A stretch of 64,000 nt of DNA from DATJCV01 sp963707665 (GCA_963707665.1 CAVPQU010000005.1:124001-188000); one strand, 5' to 3'; shown: positions 8,393 through 16,894, numbered from the stretch's first letter. Made by a program: numbers and translations. The notes: generated from the sequence alone by a model not told the origin.

Positions 8393-9089
8393 AGTTTTGT
8401 TGAATGTCGAAAAATTGAATGCATGGTACGACGAAAGTCACGTCCTGCATGGCATGGATTTCGAAGTCCGCGAGGGCGAGATTGTCACCCTGTTGGGACG
8501 CAATGGCGCCGGCAAGAGCACGACGCTGAAAAGCATCATGGGGCTGATGCCGCGTCGCGAAGGCAGCATCAAGTTTGGTGGCAAGGAATTGATCAAGGCT
8601 CGCCCGGACCAAATTGGGCAGACGGGGCTTGCCTTTTGTCCGGAAGATCGAGGCATTTTTCGCGCACTGAATGTGACCGAGAATCTCATGCTGCCACCGA
8701 TTATCGCGCCGGGCGGCATGGATATCGAAACCATTTACCAGCTGTTTCCCAATCTGAAGGAGCGCGCCTTGAGCGGCGGCACGATGCTGTCCGGCGGCGA
8801 GCAGCAAATGCTGGCAATTGCTCGCATCTTGCGTACCGGCGCCCGCTTATTGCTGCTGGACGAACCAACCGAAGGGCTGGCCCCGGTCATCGTCCAACAG
8901 ATTGGCGAGATGATCCGCGAGATCAAGCGGCGTGGCTTTACGGTGTTGCTGGTAGAGCAAAACTTCCGCTTTGCGGCCACGGTCGCGGATCGCCACTACG
9001 TAGTGGAGCACGGCAAGGTAATCGACCAAATCGCCAACGAAGATTTGCCGTCTCAGACAGAAAAACTTCATCGCTATCTAGGCGTTTGA
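8382..9089 (+). CDS. livF: ABC transporter ATPase, LivF type
   Basis: A 235-residue ATPase, the second nucleotide-binding subunit of the importer. GRNGAGKST, LSGGEQQMLAIARIL and LLLLDEPTEGL are all intact, and the C-terminal VEHGKVID stretch is typical of LivF. The ATG lies inside the end of livG, an overlap that couples their translation. It is followed after 22 bases by the first permease gene. Confidence 0.9.
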   Translation: MSNKVLLNVEKLNAWYDESHVLHGMDFEVREGEIVTLLGRNGAGKSTTLKSIMGLMPRREGSIKFGGKELIKARPDQIGQTGLAFCPEDRGIFRALNVTENLMLPPIIAPGGMDIETIYQLFPNLKERALSGGTMLSGGEQQMLAIARILRTGARLLLLDEPTEGLAPVIVQQIGEMIREIKRRGFTVLLVEQNFRFAATVADRHYVVEHGKVIDQIANEDLPSQTEKLHRYLGV

Positions 9090-9111
9090 CGACGTAAAGG
9101 ATTAACAAATC

Positions 9112-9999
9112 ATGTCTACAATATTCGGGATCCCGATCCAGCTATTTAGCGGCCAACTATTGCTAGGTCTGGTCAACGGGGCCTTCTACGCGTTGTTGTC
9201 GCTCGGCCTGGCCGTCATCTTCGGCATGCTCGGCATCATCAACTTTGCCCACGGCGCCTTGTATATGATGGGCGCCTTCGTGGCTTACCTGTTGCTCGAG
9301 CAGTTCGGCGTTAACTACTGGTGGGCGCTATTGCTGGCGCCGCTGGCCGTCGCACTATTCGGCGCCTTGATGGAGCGCCTGGTCATTCGGCGCATGTACA
9401 AAGTCGACCACGTCTATGGCTTGCTGTTGACTTTCGCGCTGGCGATGATGATTCAGGGTGTGTTTCGTCTGATCTTCAATAACGCAGGTTTGCCATATCG
9501 CATTCCAGAGCTATTGCAAGGAGCCGTCAATCTTGGCTTCATGTACATGCCTTACTACCGTGCCTGGGTCGTGCTTGCTTCGCTTTGCGTGTGTATCGGA
9601 ACCTGGTTCCTGATTGAGCGGACCTCGCTGGGGGCAAAGCTGCGTGCCGCTACGGAGAATGCACCTTTGGTGCAAAGTTTCGGCGTCAACGTGCCGCGCA
9701 TGATTCTTCTGACTTATGCCGGGGGGGCCGCCTTGGCCGCTTTTGCCGGCGTGCTTGCGGCGCCGATCTATTCGGTCAACGCCAACATGGGAGAAAGTTT
9801 CATGATCACGGTATTTGCGATTGTCGTGATCGGCGGTATGGGATCGATTCTCGGCTCGGTGTGCGCAAGTCTGGTGCTGGGTATGGTGGAAGGCCTGACC
9901 AAGTTGTTCTATCCGGAAGCGTCCGCATTGGTTATTTTCCTGGTGATGATTTTGGTTCTGCTGGTGAAACCATCCGGGCTCTTTGGAAAGGGTAACTGA
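9112..9999 (+). CDS. livH: ABC transporter permease, LivH type
   Basis: A 295-residue integral membrane permease with about eight hydrophobic segments. The N-terminal LLGLVNGAFYALLSLGLAVIFGMLG region, followed by NFAHG, is the hallmark of LivH-type subunits, and AATENAPLVQSFGVNV is the cytoplasmic coupling helix that contacts an ATPase. AGGATTAACAA precedes the ATG. It ends directly before livM, a tight operon junction. Confidence 0.9.
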   Translation: MSTIFGIPIQLFSGQLLLGLVNGAFYALLSLGLAVIFGMLGIINFAHGALYMMGAFVAYLLLEQFGVNYWWALLLAPLAVALFGALMERLVIRRMYKVDHVYGLLLTFALAMMIQGVFRLIFNNAGLPYRIPELLQGAVNLGFMYMPYYRAWVVLASLCVCIGTWFLIERTSLGAKLRAATENAPLVQSFGVNVPRMILLTYAGGAALAAFAGVLAAPIYSVNANMGESFMITVFAIVVIGGMGSILGSVCASLVLGMVEGLTKLFYPEASALVIFLVMILVLLVKPSGLFGKGN

Positions 10000-10000
10000 A

Positions 10001-10993
10001 ATGAGTTTGTCTTCTACACAAAATAGCTTGCCGTCTTCCAGTGGAAAACGCGGATTCGATCTCTTGTCGTTTACGGGAACGCAGAGCTACGCCTTCCTGC
10101 TGATGGTCGCCTTGCTGGTTCTGGCTCCGACTGTGATGTACCCGGTGTTCATGATGAAGTTTCTGTGCTTCGCAGTGTTCGCCTGCTCGCTCAACCTGAT
10201 TGCTGGCTACGGCGGTTTGATGTCGTTCGGCCATGCCGCCTATTTTGGTATCGGCGCCTACACTGGCGCCCTGGTGTCGAAGCATTGGGGCGTCACACCG
10301 GAGGTCGCGATCTTGATGGGTGGCTTGGCCGGCGCTGTATCCGGCGCGGTTTTCGGTTGGCTTGCGATTCGCAAGCCTGGAATGTTTTTCACTATGGTGA
10401 CGATGGGTGTCGGCCAGCTGGTTTATTTTATTTGCGTCCAGGCACCCTTTACCAATGGTGAGGACGGAGTTCAGCAAGTTCCGCGCGGAAACCTGTTTGG
10501 GCTGATTTCGCTCGAGAACAACATGGTGTTTTATTGGGTGCTTCTGGCGATGTTTCTGGCTATATTCATCTTCATTCAACGCTTGATCCAGTCACCATTT
10601 GGACAGGTTTTGAAGTCGATTCGGGACAATGAGCCACGTGCGATGTCGCTTGGCTATCGCACTGAAAACTACAAGTTGATCACCTACATCGTCGCCACTT
10701 TCCTCGCTGGCGTCGCAGGGTCGGCCAAGTCGATCGTGTTCGGAATCGCGACCTTGACCGATGTCGGCTTCAATATGTCCGGTGAAGTCGTGCTGATGAC
10801 GCTGTTGGGGGGAATGGGCACGGTATTTGGTCCGGTGGTGGGCGCGCTGCTTACGTCTTCTCTCGAATACTTCCTGGCGCCGTTTGGAGCGTGGATCTAT
10901 ATCGTCCAAGGTGCCATCTTCGCCCTATGCGTATTGATCTTCAGACGCGGATTGATCGGAGAACTGAACCGCAAGTTCGGCACCAAGTTCTAA
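10001..10993 (+). CDS. livM: ABC transporter permease, LivM type
   Basis: A 330-residue permease, the second channel subunit. NLIAGYGGLMSFGHAAYFGIGAYTGAL-type sequence near residue 70 and the coupling segment SIRDNEPRAMSLGY near 210 identify it. ATG 10001 is chosen because it begins one base after the livH stop, with GGAAAGGGTAA just upstream. It closes the livGFHM block, and a long hairpin follows. Confidence 0.9.
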   Translation: MSLSSTQNSLPSSSGKRGFDLLSFTGTQSYAFLLMVALLVLAPTVMYPVFMMKFLCFAVFACSLNLIAGYGGLMSFGHAAYFGIGAYTGALVSKHWGVTPEVAILMGGLAGAVSGAVFGWLAIRKPGMFFTMVTMGVGQLVYFICVQAPFTNGEDGVQQVPRGNLFGLISLENNMVFYWVLLAMFLAIFIFIQRLIQSPFGQVLKSIRDNEPRAMSLGYRTENYKLITYIVATFLAGVAGSAKSIVFGIATLTDVGFNMSGEVVLMTLLGGMGTVFGPVVGALLTSSLEYFLAPFGAWIYIVQGAIFALCVLIFRRGLIGELNRKFGTKF

Positions 10994-11005
10994 ATTGTGT
11001 CCTTC

Positions 11006-11035
11006 GCGACTGGTGCAGATTCATGCGCCAGTCGC
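11006..11035 (+). terminator. 12-bp hairpin after livM
   Basis: GCGACTGGTGCA (11006-11017) pairs with TGCGCCAGTCGC (11024-11035) with one G-U pair and a 6-base loop. It begins 13 bases past the livM stop and probably ends or protects the transporter mRNA, although no U-run follows. The rest of the gap to 11641 has no gene that I can support; codon patterns there look non-coding. Confidence 0.5.
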
Positions 11036-11641
11036 CACTCGCCTGTACTGCATCGTCAGGAATACCTTGCCGGAATCAAAATCTGGCAGAAATTTCCAGC
11101 CATGTTGGCTATCAACGCGGCGCGCCGGTCTTGGCCGGCACAGCGCTTTCTACCGCTTATACAGCGGCCAGCGATCAAATTCCAGCTGTCCTCTGAACCG
11201 CTGCCAACAGTGATTGTTAGCTGCACTCGGATATAGCGCGCATTCACTGTGCGGACAATCCGCTTCTTTGCATTCAGAGTGAGGCCCCCGATTTGCTCAT
11301 CTTTCTCGTTCCGTTCTAAGCGGGACCGAGCGGCCCATTCTGGCATGGGGCCGATGGCCACCTATGTTCGCATCTCGTTGGCGCGGACGCCGTTCTGTCA
11401 CAAATTAAAAATTCCAATTGTCGCCAGATTGAGCGCCGAATCGCATTCTTGGTCCGGTCAATTTTCTATCCAGCCTGATAAGAAATTGATGAGTGAGGCG
11501 CGCCATAAAGTCCATCACGTATGCGATTTTTTTTGGTGGCGGCAGGCATGGAGTGTGGCTTGGTAAGCTTGCCTTGCATATCAACAAAGGGAAAAATTCT
11601 CAACTCTGCAGCGCAATGCAGAACTTACCTGGAGATAGAGC

Positions 11642-12373
11642 TTGTCAAAAATAATTTCTTTAGCGTTTACCAATGCCACCAATGAGCGGCATGAGGAATA
11701 CAACAAGTGGTATGACGAACAACACATCATCGATGCCTTGATGATTCCTGGAATCAAATGGGGAGAGCGCTATCGTTTGTCTACCAAGAGCCGCAATACC
11801 TCTCCTTATCAGTACCTCGCCATTTATGAGATCGACGATATCCTGAAGATGCAGCAGGAAGTCGCAGCGCGGGCCGCCACACCTCTGATGCCGCGCAGCG
11901 AGTTGATGGATGCGGACCGGATTTTCCTTGAGTACGAAATGGTCACGCCGCGCATTACTGCCGAAGAAGCGGCAGCGATTCGGGGTGTCAAACCAGAGCT
12001 TAAATCGGACATAAGCACGTCAAAAATAATTTCTTTAGCGTTTACCAATGCCACCAATGAACGGCATGAGGAATACAACAAGTGGTATGACGAACAACAC
12101 ATCATCGATGCCTTGATGATTCCTGGAATCAAATGGGGAGAGCGCTATCGTTTGTCTACCAAGAGCCGCAATACCTCTCCTTATCAGTACCTCGCCATTT
12201 ATGAGATCGACGATATCCTGAAGATGCAGCAGGAAGTTGCAGCGCGGGCCGCCACACCTCTGATGCCGCGCAGCGAGTTGATGGATGCGGACCGAATTTT
12301 CCTTGAGTATGAAATGGTCACGCCGCGCATTACTGCCGAAGAAGCGGCAGCGATTAGGAGTATCAAACGGTGA
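11642..12373 (+). CDS. Tandem-duplicated EthD/DUF4286-like protein
   Basis: A 243-residue protein made of two copies of one ferredoxin-like domain. Residues 2-114 and 127-239 are identical at all 113 positions, joined by a 12-residue linker (GVKPELKSDIST). Each copy reads KIISLAFTNATNERHEEYNKWYDEQHI and then MIPGIKWGERYRL, the N-x-W-Y-D-E-x-H-I pattern of EthD/DUF4286-like dimeric alpha/beta-barrel proteins. A TTG at 11642 behind GGAGATAGAG starts the gene; unit 2 has no start of its own. The stop overlaps the next start (GTGA), so it is coupled to the reductase. As a covalent pseudo-dimer it could form the whole barrel within one chain. Activity is unknown. Confidence 0.8.
   Translation: MSKIISLAFTNATNERHEEYNKWYDEQHIIDALMIPGIKWGERYRLSTKSRNTSPYQYLAIYEIDDILKMQQEVAARAATPLMPRSELMDADRIFLEYEMVTPRITAEEAAAIRGVKPELKSDISTSKIISLAFTNATNERHEEYNKWYDEQHIIDALMIPGIKWGERYRLSTKSRNTSPYQYLAIYEIDDILKMQQEVAARAATPLMPRSELMDADRIFLEYEMVTPRITAEEAAAIRSIKR
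11645..11983 (+). repeat. Direct repeat, unit 1 of in-gene duplication
   Basis: A 339-bp unit repeated at 12020-12358, offset exactly 375 bp (125 codons). I count five base differences and no gaps; all five are synonymous (GAG/GAA, GTC/GTT, CGG/CGA, TAC/TAT, CGG/AGG). Confidence 0.95.
12020..12358 (+). repeat. Direct repeat, unit 2 of in-gene duplication
   Basis: Second copy of the unit at 11645-11983, in the same frame. It ends at the AAAIR codons, after which the two copies diverge (GVKPELK against SIKR stop). Confidence 0.95.
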
Positions 12374-13383
12374 AACTGAATCGACAAATTTTGTTGGCTT
12401 CGCGGCCAGTAGGCGATCCGGTTGCCGAAAACTTCAAAACGGTAGAAACGCCGGTTGGAGCGCCCAAAGAGGGCGAAGTGCTGGTTAAGAATATTTGGCT
12501 TTCGATCGCACCTTACATGCGTTGGCGCATGAACGACAGCAAATCCTACGCGCCGCCGGTGCAATTGGGCGAAGTGATGGTCGGCGCCACTGTCGCCGAA
12601 GTTGTGGAATCTCGTCACCCCGGGTTTGTCCCTGGCGATATGGTGGTGGCTTTGGGTGGTTGGCAGCAATATGCCATCTGCGATGGCAATGCCTTGCGCA
12701 AGCAAAGTCCGGAATGGGGCAAGACTCCGATCATGCTCGGCGTATTGGGTGGCAATGGCATGACCGCCTATGCGGGCCTGTTTCATATCGGCAAACCCAA
12801 GGCTGGCGAAACGGTGGTAGTGGCCGCAGCTTCCGGCGGTGTTGGCTCGTTGGTGGGACAGATGGCCAAACTGCACGGTGCGCGCGTGGTTGGGATTGCT
12901 GGCGGCCCTGAAAAGTGCGCGTTTGTAAAAGACGAGCTGGGCTTCGATGTCTGCATTGATCACCGCGCGCCCAACTTCCCGCAAGCCTTGGCAGCCGCTT
13001 GCCCGGATGGTATCGACGTGTATTTTGAAAACGTCGGTGGTGCTGTTTGGGACGCCGTTTTGCCATTGCTGAATGATTTTGCCCGAGTTCCTGTGTGCGG
13101 CGTGATTTCGCAGTACAGCGCCACCGAACTGCCTTCGGGGCCGGACCGGACGCCGGAGTTGATGCGCGCGGTGCTGTCCAAGCGCCTGGAAATTCGTGGC
13201 TTTGTTCTGACCGATTTCATGCATTTGCAAGAGGAGTTCGACCAGAGAGCCGGCGAATGGCAGCGTGCCGGAAAGTTGCGTTACAAGGAAGACATCTACG
13301 ACGGTCTTGACGCCGCCCCCGATGCCTTCTTCGGCATGCTGAAGGGAAAAAATTTTGGAAAAGTGTTGGTCAAAGTCGCTTAA
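12370..13383 (+). CDS. NADPH-dependent oxidoreductase, CurA/alkenal reductase type (MDR superfamily)
   Basis: A 337-residue zinc-independent medium-chain reductase of the CurA/leukotriene-B4-dehydrogenase-like group, which saturates alpha,beta-unsaturated carbonyl compounds with NADPH. Family signs are NRQILLASRPVGDP at the N-terminus, YMRWRMND near residue 50, GGNGMTAYAGL near 125, and the cofactor motif AASGGVGS. The GTG start at 12370 overlaps the preceding stop (GTGA). Together with the SDRs it suggests stepwise reduction and oxidation of a ring or side chain (inference). Confidence 0.87.
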   Translation: MKLNRQILLASRPVGDPVAENFKTVETPVGAPKEGEVLVKNIWLSIAPYMRWRMNDSKSYAPPVQLGEVMVGATVAEVVESRHPGFVPGDMVVALGGWQQYAICDGNALRKQSPEWGKTPIMLGVLGGNGMTAYAGLFHIGKPKAGETVVVAAASGGVGSLVGQMAKLHGARVVGIAGGPEKCAFVKDELGFDVCIDHRAPNFPQALAAACPDGIDVYFENVGGAVWDAVLPLLNDFARVPVCGVISQYSATELPSGPDRTPELMRAVLSKRLEIRGFVLTDFMHLQEEFDQRAGEWQRAGKLRYKEDIYDGLDAAPDAFFGMLKGKNFGKVLVKVA

Positions 13384-13427
13384 GACTAAGCCTGACATTA
13401 TTTCTCGCCACCTATTAAGGAGCTTAT

Positions 13428-14231
13428 ATGCATTGCATTATCACTGGCGCGGCGCGCGGCATCGGCCGTGCGATCGCCCGCCGTCTGGCCCAGGATTCCC
13501 TGACCCGTGAAAACGCCCCCGCGTCCATGCTGTTGTCGGATTTGCATGGCGATGAATTGGAACTGCTGGCCGAAGAGTTGCGTGCCAAAGGTCACAAAGT
13601 AGAGACCTTTGCCGGCGACATGTCCGATCCGGAAGTGCCCGCTCGTATGGTCGCTGCCATGATCAAGGCCTTTGGGCGTTTGGACGTATTGATCTCGAAC
13701 GCGGGATATGCGGTCGGAAATTCGTTTATGGATTTCAAAATCGAAGACTGGGATCGCAACTTTGCGGTACACACCCGCGGTACCTGGTTGTTGGCGAAAG
13801 CTGCCTATCCGTATCTGAAGGCATCGCAAGGCAATATGGTGATCACGGCTTCGATTTCCGGCACCCACGCGACCCCCGCTTTGGGCGCCTACAGCCCAAG
13901 CAAGGCCGCCACCTTGATGTTTGCAAAACAACTGGCGGTGGAATGGGGGCCAGATGGCATTCGCGTCAATACCTTGTCGCCAGGCCTGATTCATACCAAT
14001 GGCAGCAACGTGGTGTTTTCCGATCCCGAGGTCAAGGCTTTGCGCGCCTCCAAGATTCCTCTACGTCGCGTGGGCGACCCGGAAGATATGGCCAATGTCG
14101 TTTCCTTCCTGGTCAGCCCGGATGCGGCATACGTATCGGGAGCGGACTTGGTGGCCGATGGCGGCTTGGTCAATACCTTGATGCCCAATCTTGGGATGAG
14201 CAATAACTGGAACGGCAAGGTCACCGGCTAA
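13428..14231 (+). CDS. Short-chain dehydrogenase/reductase (SDR)
   Basis: A 267-residue SDR whose Rossmann motif begins almost at the first residue (MHCIITGAARGIG). SNAG lies near 90, the catalytic YSPSK near 155, and a long tail (NTLMPNLGMSNNWNGKVTG) extends beyond the usual DGG end. AAGGAG precedes the ATG by the normal distance. It is 44 bases downstream of the CurA-type gene and upstream of the second binding-protein gene, so it probably shares their transcript. Confidence 0.86.
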   Translation: MHCIITGAARGIGRAIARRLAQDSLTRENAPASMLLSDLHGDELELLAEELRAKGHKVETFAGDMSDPEVPARMVAAMIKAFGRLDVLISNAGYAVGNSFMDFKIEDWDRNFAVHTRGTWLLAKAAYPYLKASQGNMVITASISGTHATPALGAYSPSKAATLMFAKQLAVEWGPDGIRVNTLSPGLIHTNGSNVVFSDPEVKALRASKIPLRRVGDPEDMANVVSFLVSPDAAYVSGADLVADGGLVNTLMPNLGMSNNWNGKVTG

Positions 14232-14322
14232 GTGAGCTGACTTTCCCAAGCTGGAGAACCGGGAGTGAGGAACGTATCCAGCCTCCCGGACAATGAAAAA
14301 TACATACGAAAGAAGGAAGACA

Positions 14323-15563
14323 ATGCAAAACAAATCACACCCTCGCATCGGCGTACGCCGTACGCATGCTCAGCCTCTTGGGCGGCGCCATGCTGTCGTT
14401 GGCAGTGCCGGCCGTGATGGCGCAGGCGAGCAATGACACCCTGAAAATGGGCCTCTTGACCAGTTTCGGCGGCTCCCAAATCGGTGGTAAAACCGTGTCC
14501 GGCAGCCGCGCAAATGGCGGTGGACGATTTTGGCGGCGAAGTGCTGGGCAAAAAAATTGAATTGCTGATCGGAGACGAGCAGTACAAACCGGACGTGGCT
14601 TTGTCGGTCGCCCGGCAATGGATGGATCAAAAGAAGCTGGACGTGCTGATTGCCAACACGATTTCCGCATCGACCTTTGCTTTGGCGGACCTCACCAAAC
14701 AAGCCAAAATCCCTCTGCTCTTGACGGGCCCCGGCAGCGAGGATTTGACCGGTAAGAATTGTTCCGAGTACAGCACCAATTACATCTGGAACGTGTATTC
14801 CCTGCCTCGCGCTGTCATCAACGGCATGAGCAGTGAAGGTGCGAAGACCTGGTACATCTTGACGATTGATAATGCCTACGGCAAGTCGCTCGAAACCAAT
14901 GCCACCGAGTTCATCAACGCCGCCGGCGGCAAGGTCGTGGGCGTGTCGCGCTTCCCGTTGTCGATGCAGGACTACTCGGCTTTCATCCTGCGCGCCCAGG
15001 CTTCCAAGGCTGACGTAATCGCTTTGGGTACCACGGGTGACAACAGCGTCAACTTGATCAAGCAAGCTACGGAGTTTGGCGTGATGGCTGGCGGTCAGAA
15101 AATTGCGGCGCTGTCGATGAACATTCAAGACATCCACGCGCTGGGTTTGCAGCAAGCCAAGGGTCTGCGTCTGGTGTCGCCGTTCTATCACAATATGGAT
15201 GAAAAGAATCGTGCCTGGAGCAAGGCCTTTGAAAAACGCACCAACGGTGTAGTGCCGACGTTGATCGAGGCCGGTGTGTACAGCGGCGTGACGCATTATC
15301 TGAATGCGGTGAAAACTGCGGGTACCACCAATGGCGAAAAGGTGATGGAAACCATGAAAACCTTGCCCATCAACGACTTTCAGATGAAGAACATCACGCG
15401 CCGTGCCGATGGACAAATGATGCGTCCAATGTATTTGATGGAAGTGAAGGCACCCGCCGAATCCAAAGAACCTTGGGACTACTTCAAAGTCGCTCGCACA
15501 GTCCCGGCTGAAGAAGCATGGCGGCCCGCAGCGCAGTCTCATTGCCACTTGCTGAAAAAATAA
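14323..15563 (+). CDS. Liv-type ABC substrate-binding protein (copy 2), frameshifted at the 5' end
   Basis: A periplasmic binding protein closely related to that at 600-1844 (shared GGSQIGGKT, GPGSEDLTG, AKTWYILT, PLSMQDYSA and the PAEEAWRPAAQS C-terminus). As sequenced, the signal-peptide part (MLSLLGGAMLSLAVPAVMAQA) and the mature part are in different frames; removing one base near 14508 gives GKTVSGAAQMAVDDFGGE. ATG 14323 has a good AGAAGGAAG site but needs a second one-base correction near 14336 to join the signal peptide; ATG 14366 is the alternative start. Probably a functional gene with errors. Two receptors feeding one transporter would widen its substrate range. Confidence 0.75.
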
Positions 15564-15571
15564 GCCTGCGC

Positions 15572-15596
15572 TCTGGCGCTGCGCAGCAGCGTCAGA
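15572..15596 (+). terminator. 11-bp hairpin after the second binding-protein gene
   Basis: TCTGGCGCTGC pairs with GCAGCGTCAGA (one G-U pair) around a 3-base loop, 8 bases past the stop. There is no U-run. It probably marks the end of the catabolic transcript. Confidence 0.4.
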
Positions 15597-16143
15597 AAAT
15601 GGCTACGGCTGATCCACGGCCGGAAGGAAAATTGAAGCGGCGTACGCTCTGGGTCGACGATCATAGGATGTGCCTTATGATCCGCGGCCCAGACTTCGCC
15701 AAATGATGGGATTGTCTTATTTGCAGGAAACCCACCTCTTTTTTGGATGATGGCAAATCGACCAACAGGTAGTCCCATTCGTTGTATCGATTCTCCCACC
15801 GTCGCATCCAAGCGCGGCCAGATGTCGTTGCCGACTTCGCTCGCAAGCTTTCGCCGCTGAATGGCGAACGCTTTTCGCGTCAATATCAATCCCGACTTTT
15901 GCCTCAGACGTCGCGCCAGCGATCGTGTAGCCCATTGCCATCGTTGTTAGAACGAAGTTGCAGGTTCGTACCTCGGTACAATTACTATTCCCGGCGAACA
16001 CTAGGCATGCCCCTACGGTCGGTACCGCCTGATGCCGAGTTTTCAATTTGCAGCGCTGGTGACCTTGCTGAAATTAATCCGGTGCAAGCGTATTTATGCG
16101 TCGATGCCGGTCCTGATGGATGGAATCGCCAAAGTTCGGCGGG
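15597..16143. other. Gene-poor scar between the catabolic cluster and tRNA-Phe
   Basis: About 550 bases in which no frame on either strand resembles a protein family or has a ribosome-binding site. Base composition is less GC-rich than the neighbours. With the remnants on its right this looks like the debris of past insertion and deletion. Confidence 0.5.
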
Positions 16144-16248
16144 ATGGGCGGGCACGAAGCGCATACCTTGGTCCGAACCACGGCGCCGTCTCGAATAAAC
16201 ATGTTTTTCCTGCATGGTGGCGCCTACGTGCGCCCGATTACGCGTTAG
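16144..16248 (+). pseudogene. Possible alpha/beta-hydrolase fragment
   Basis: A short frame ending MFFLHGGAYVRPITR then stop. HGGAY preceded by hydrophobic residues is the oxyanion-hole segment of hormone-sensitive-lipase-type alpha/beta hydrolases. No nucleophile elbow or other part of the fold follows, so at most it is a remnant. It could be chance. Confidence 0.25.
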
Positions 16249-16553
16249 CACTGACCACCCTTGAGATAGGGAAGACGCTGGCGGGCGTAGTCGGAGAACG
16301 CGACCGCCAGCGTGGTGGCATGCGGTCCTAGCCCGGCCGCTTTGCCGCACTGCTCAAGTTCGGCCACGATGGCCGCCTGCGCTTTGCGGGCCGCTGCCTC
16401 GGAGGGATAGCCACTGCGATAGATGTCTTGTCCATGGGCACGCAGACGAAACGCCCAGCCGGTGCCTTCGCTGAATGGCTTACCCATGTGCAAGCCTGCA
16501 AGGTCGGCTGCCGCAGTGGGCAGAAGGGAGGTTGAAGAAAAGGCAATCATCAC
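16245..16553 (-). pseudogene. Integrase-like N-terminal fragment (arm-binding domain)
   Basis: A 102-residue frame. The conserved part seems to start at the internal methionine (MGKPFSEGTGWAFRLRAHGQ, ATG at 16487) and continues with a repeated-alanine helix and FSDYARQRLPYLKGG. This resembles the N-terminal arm-type DNA-binding and core-binding start of tyrosine recombinases. The catalytic domain with its R-H-R-Y residues is absent. It lies about 200 bases beyond the 3' end of tRNA-Phe and reads away from it, as expected for an element integrated at a tRNA. Assigned by resemblance only. Confidence 0.45.
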
Positions 16554-16699
16554 AACTCCATTTAGGTGAATGAAGTTGCGTATAGCTCCGGCGTGCCTGC
16601 CATGACGGTGCGGATCGGGCGAAATGATCCGCAGTAAGGCGTCGATGCCGCCCGTTGTCCACCGGCCGCTTTTCCATGCGAGTGACAGAAAAGTGACAG

Positions 16700-16731
16700 A
16701 AAAAGCAAAAAGCCCAGCGCGAGGCTGGGCT
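16700..16731 (-). terminator. Terminator of tRNA-Phe
   Basis: AGCCCAGC (16711-16718) and GCTGGGCT (16724-16731) form a perfect 8-bp stem with a 5-base loop; on the minus strand it is followed by TTTTTGCTTTTTCTG. It lies 17 bases past the tRNA 3' end. Confidence 0.8.
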
Positions 16732-16747
16732 AAGTGCTTGATTTTCT

Positions 16748-16823
16748 TGGTGGCCCGGGGCGGAATCGAACCACCGACACAAGGATTTTCAATCCTCTGC
16801 TCTACCGACTGAGCTACCAGGCC
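16748..16823 (-). tRNA. tRNA-Phe (anticodon GAA)
   Basis: A 76-base cloverleaf on the minus strand. The acceptor GGCCTGG pairs with CCGGGCC, the D arm reads AGCTCAGTCGGTAGAGC, the anticodon loop is TTGAAAA, the T arm contains GGTTCGATTCC, and CCA is encoded at 16750-16748. An integrase remnant lies downstream, so this gene may have served as an attachment site. Confidence 0.97.
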
Positions 16824-16894
16824 AAGAGGCAGGAGTATAGCAAAACAATTTCATTCCGCAAAGTGCGATCTGGGCTGTCCTTGGTGGCAATCGC

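Noticed and set aside
11056..11361. 101-codon minus-strand frame in the gap after livM
   Set aside because: Codon pattern and composition look non-coding, it has no start signal, and overlapping frames exist on the other strand.
11540..11575. Possible sigma-54 promoter (TGGCTTGG...TTGC) before the duplicated gene
   Set aside because: The spacing between the GG and GC elements is 12 bases rather than the required 10.
11642..12373. Tandem repeat as a simple assembly duplication
   Set aside because: The copies differ at five silent positions and have different ends, which an exact assembly duplication would not show. Confirmation by long reads is still desirable.
16032..16331. Plus-strand 99-codon frame and minus-strand 121-codon frame near the tRNA-Phe scar
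   Set aside because: Neither resembles a protein family. Only the HGGAY fragment in a third frame and the integrase-like frame show any motif.
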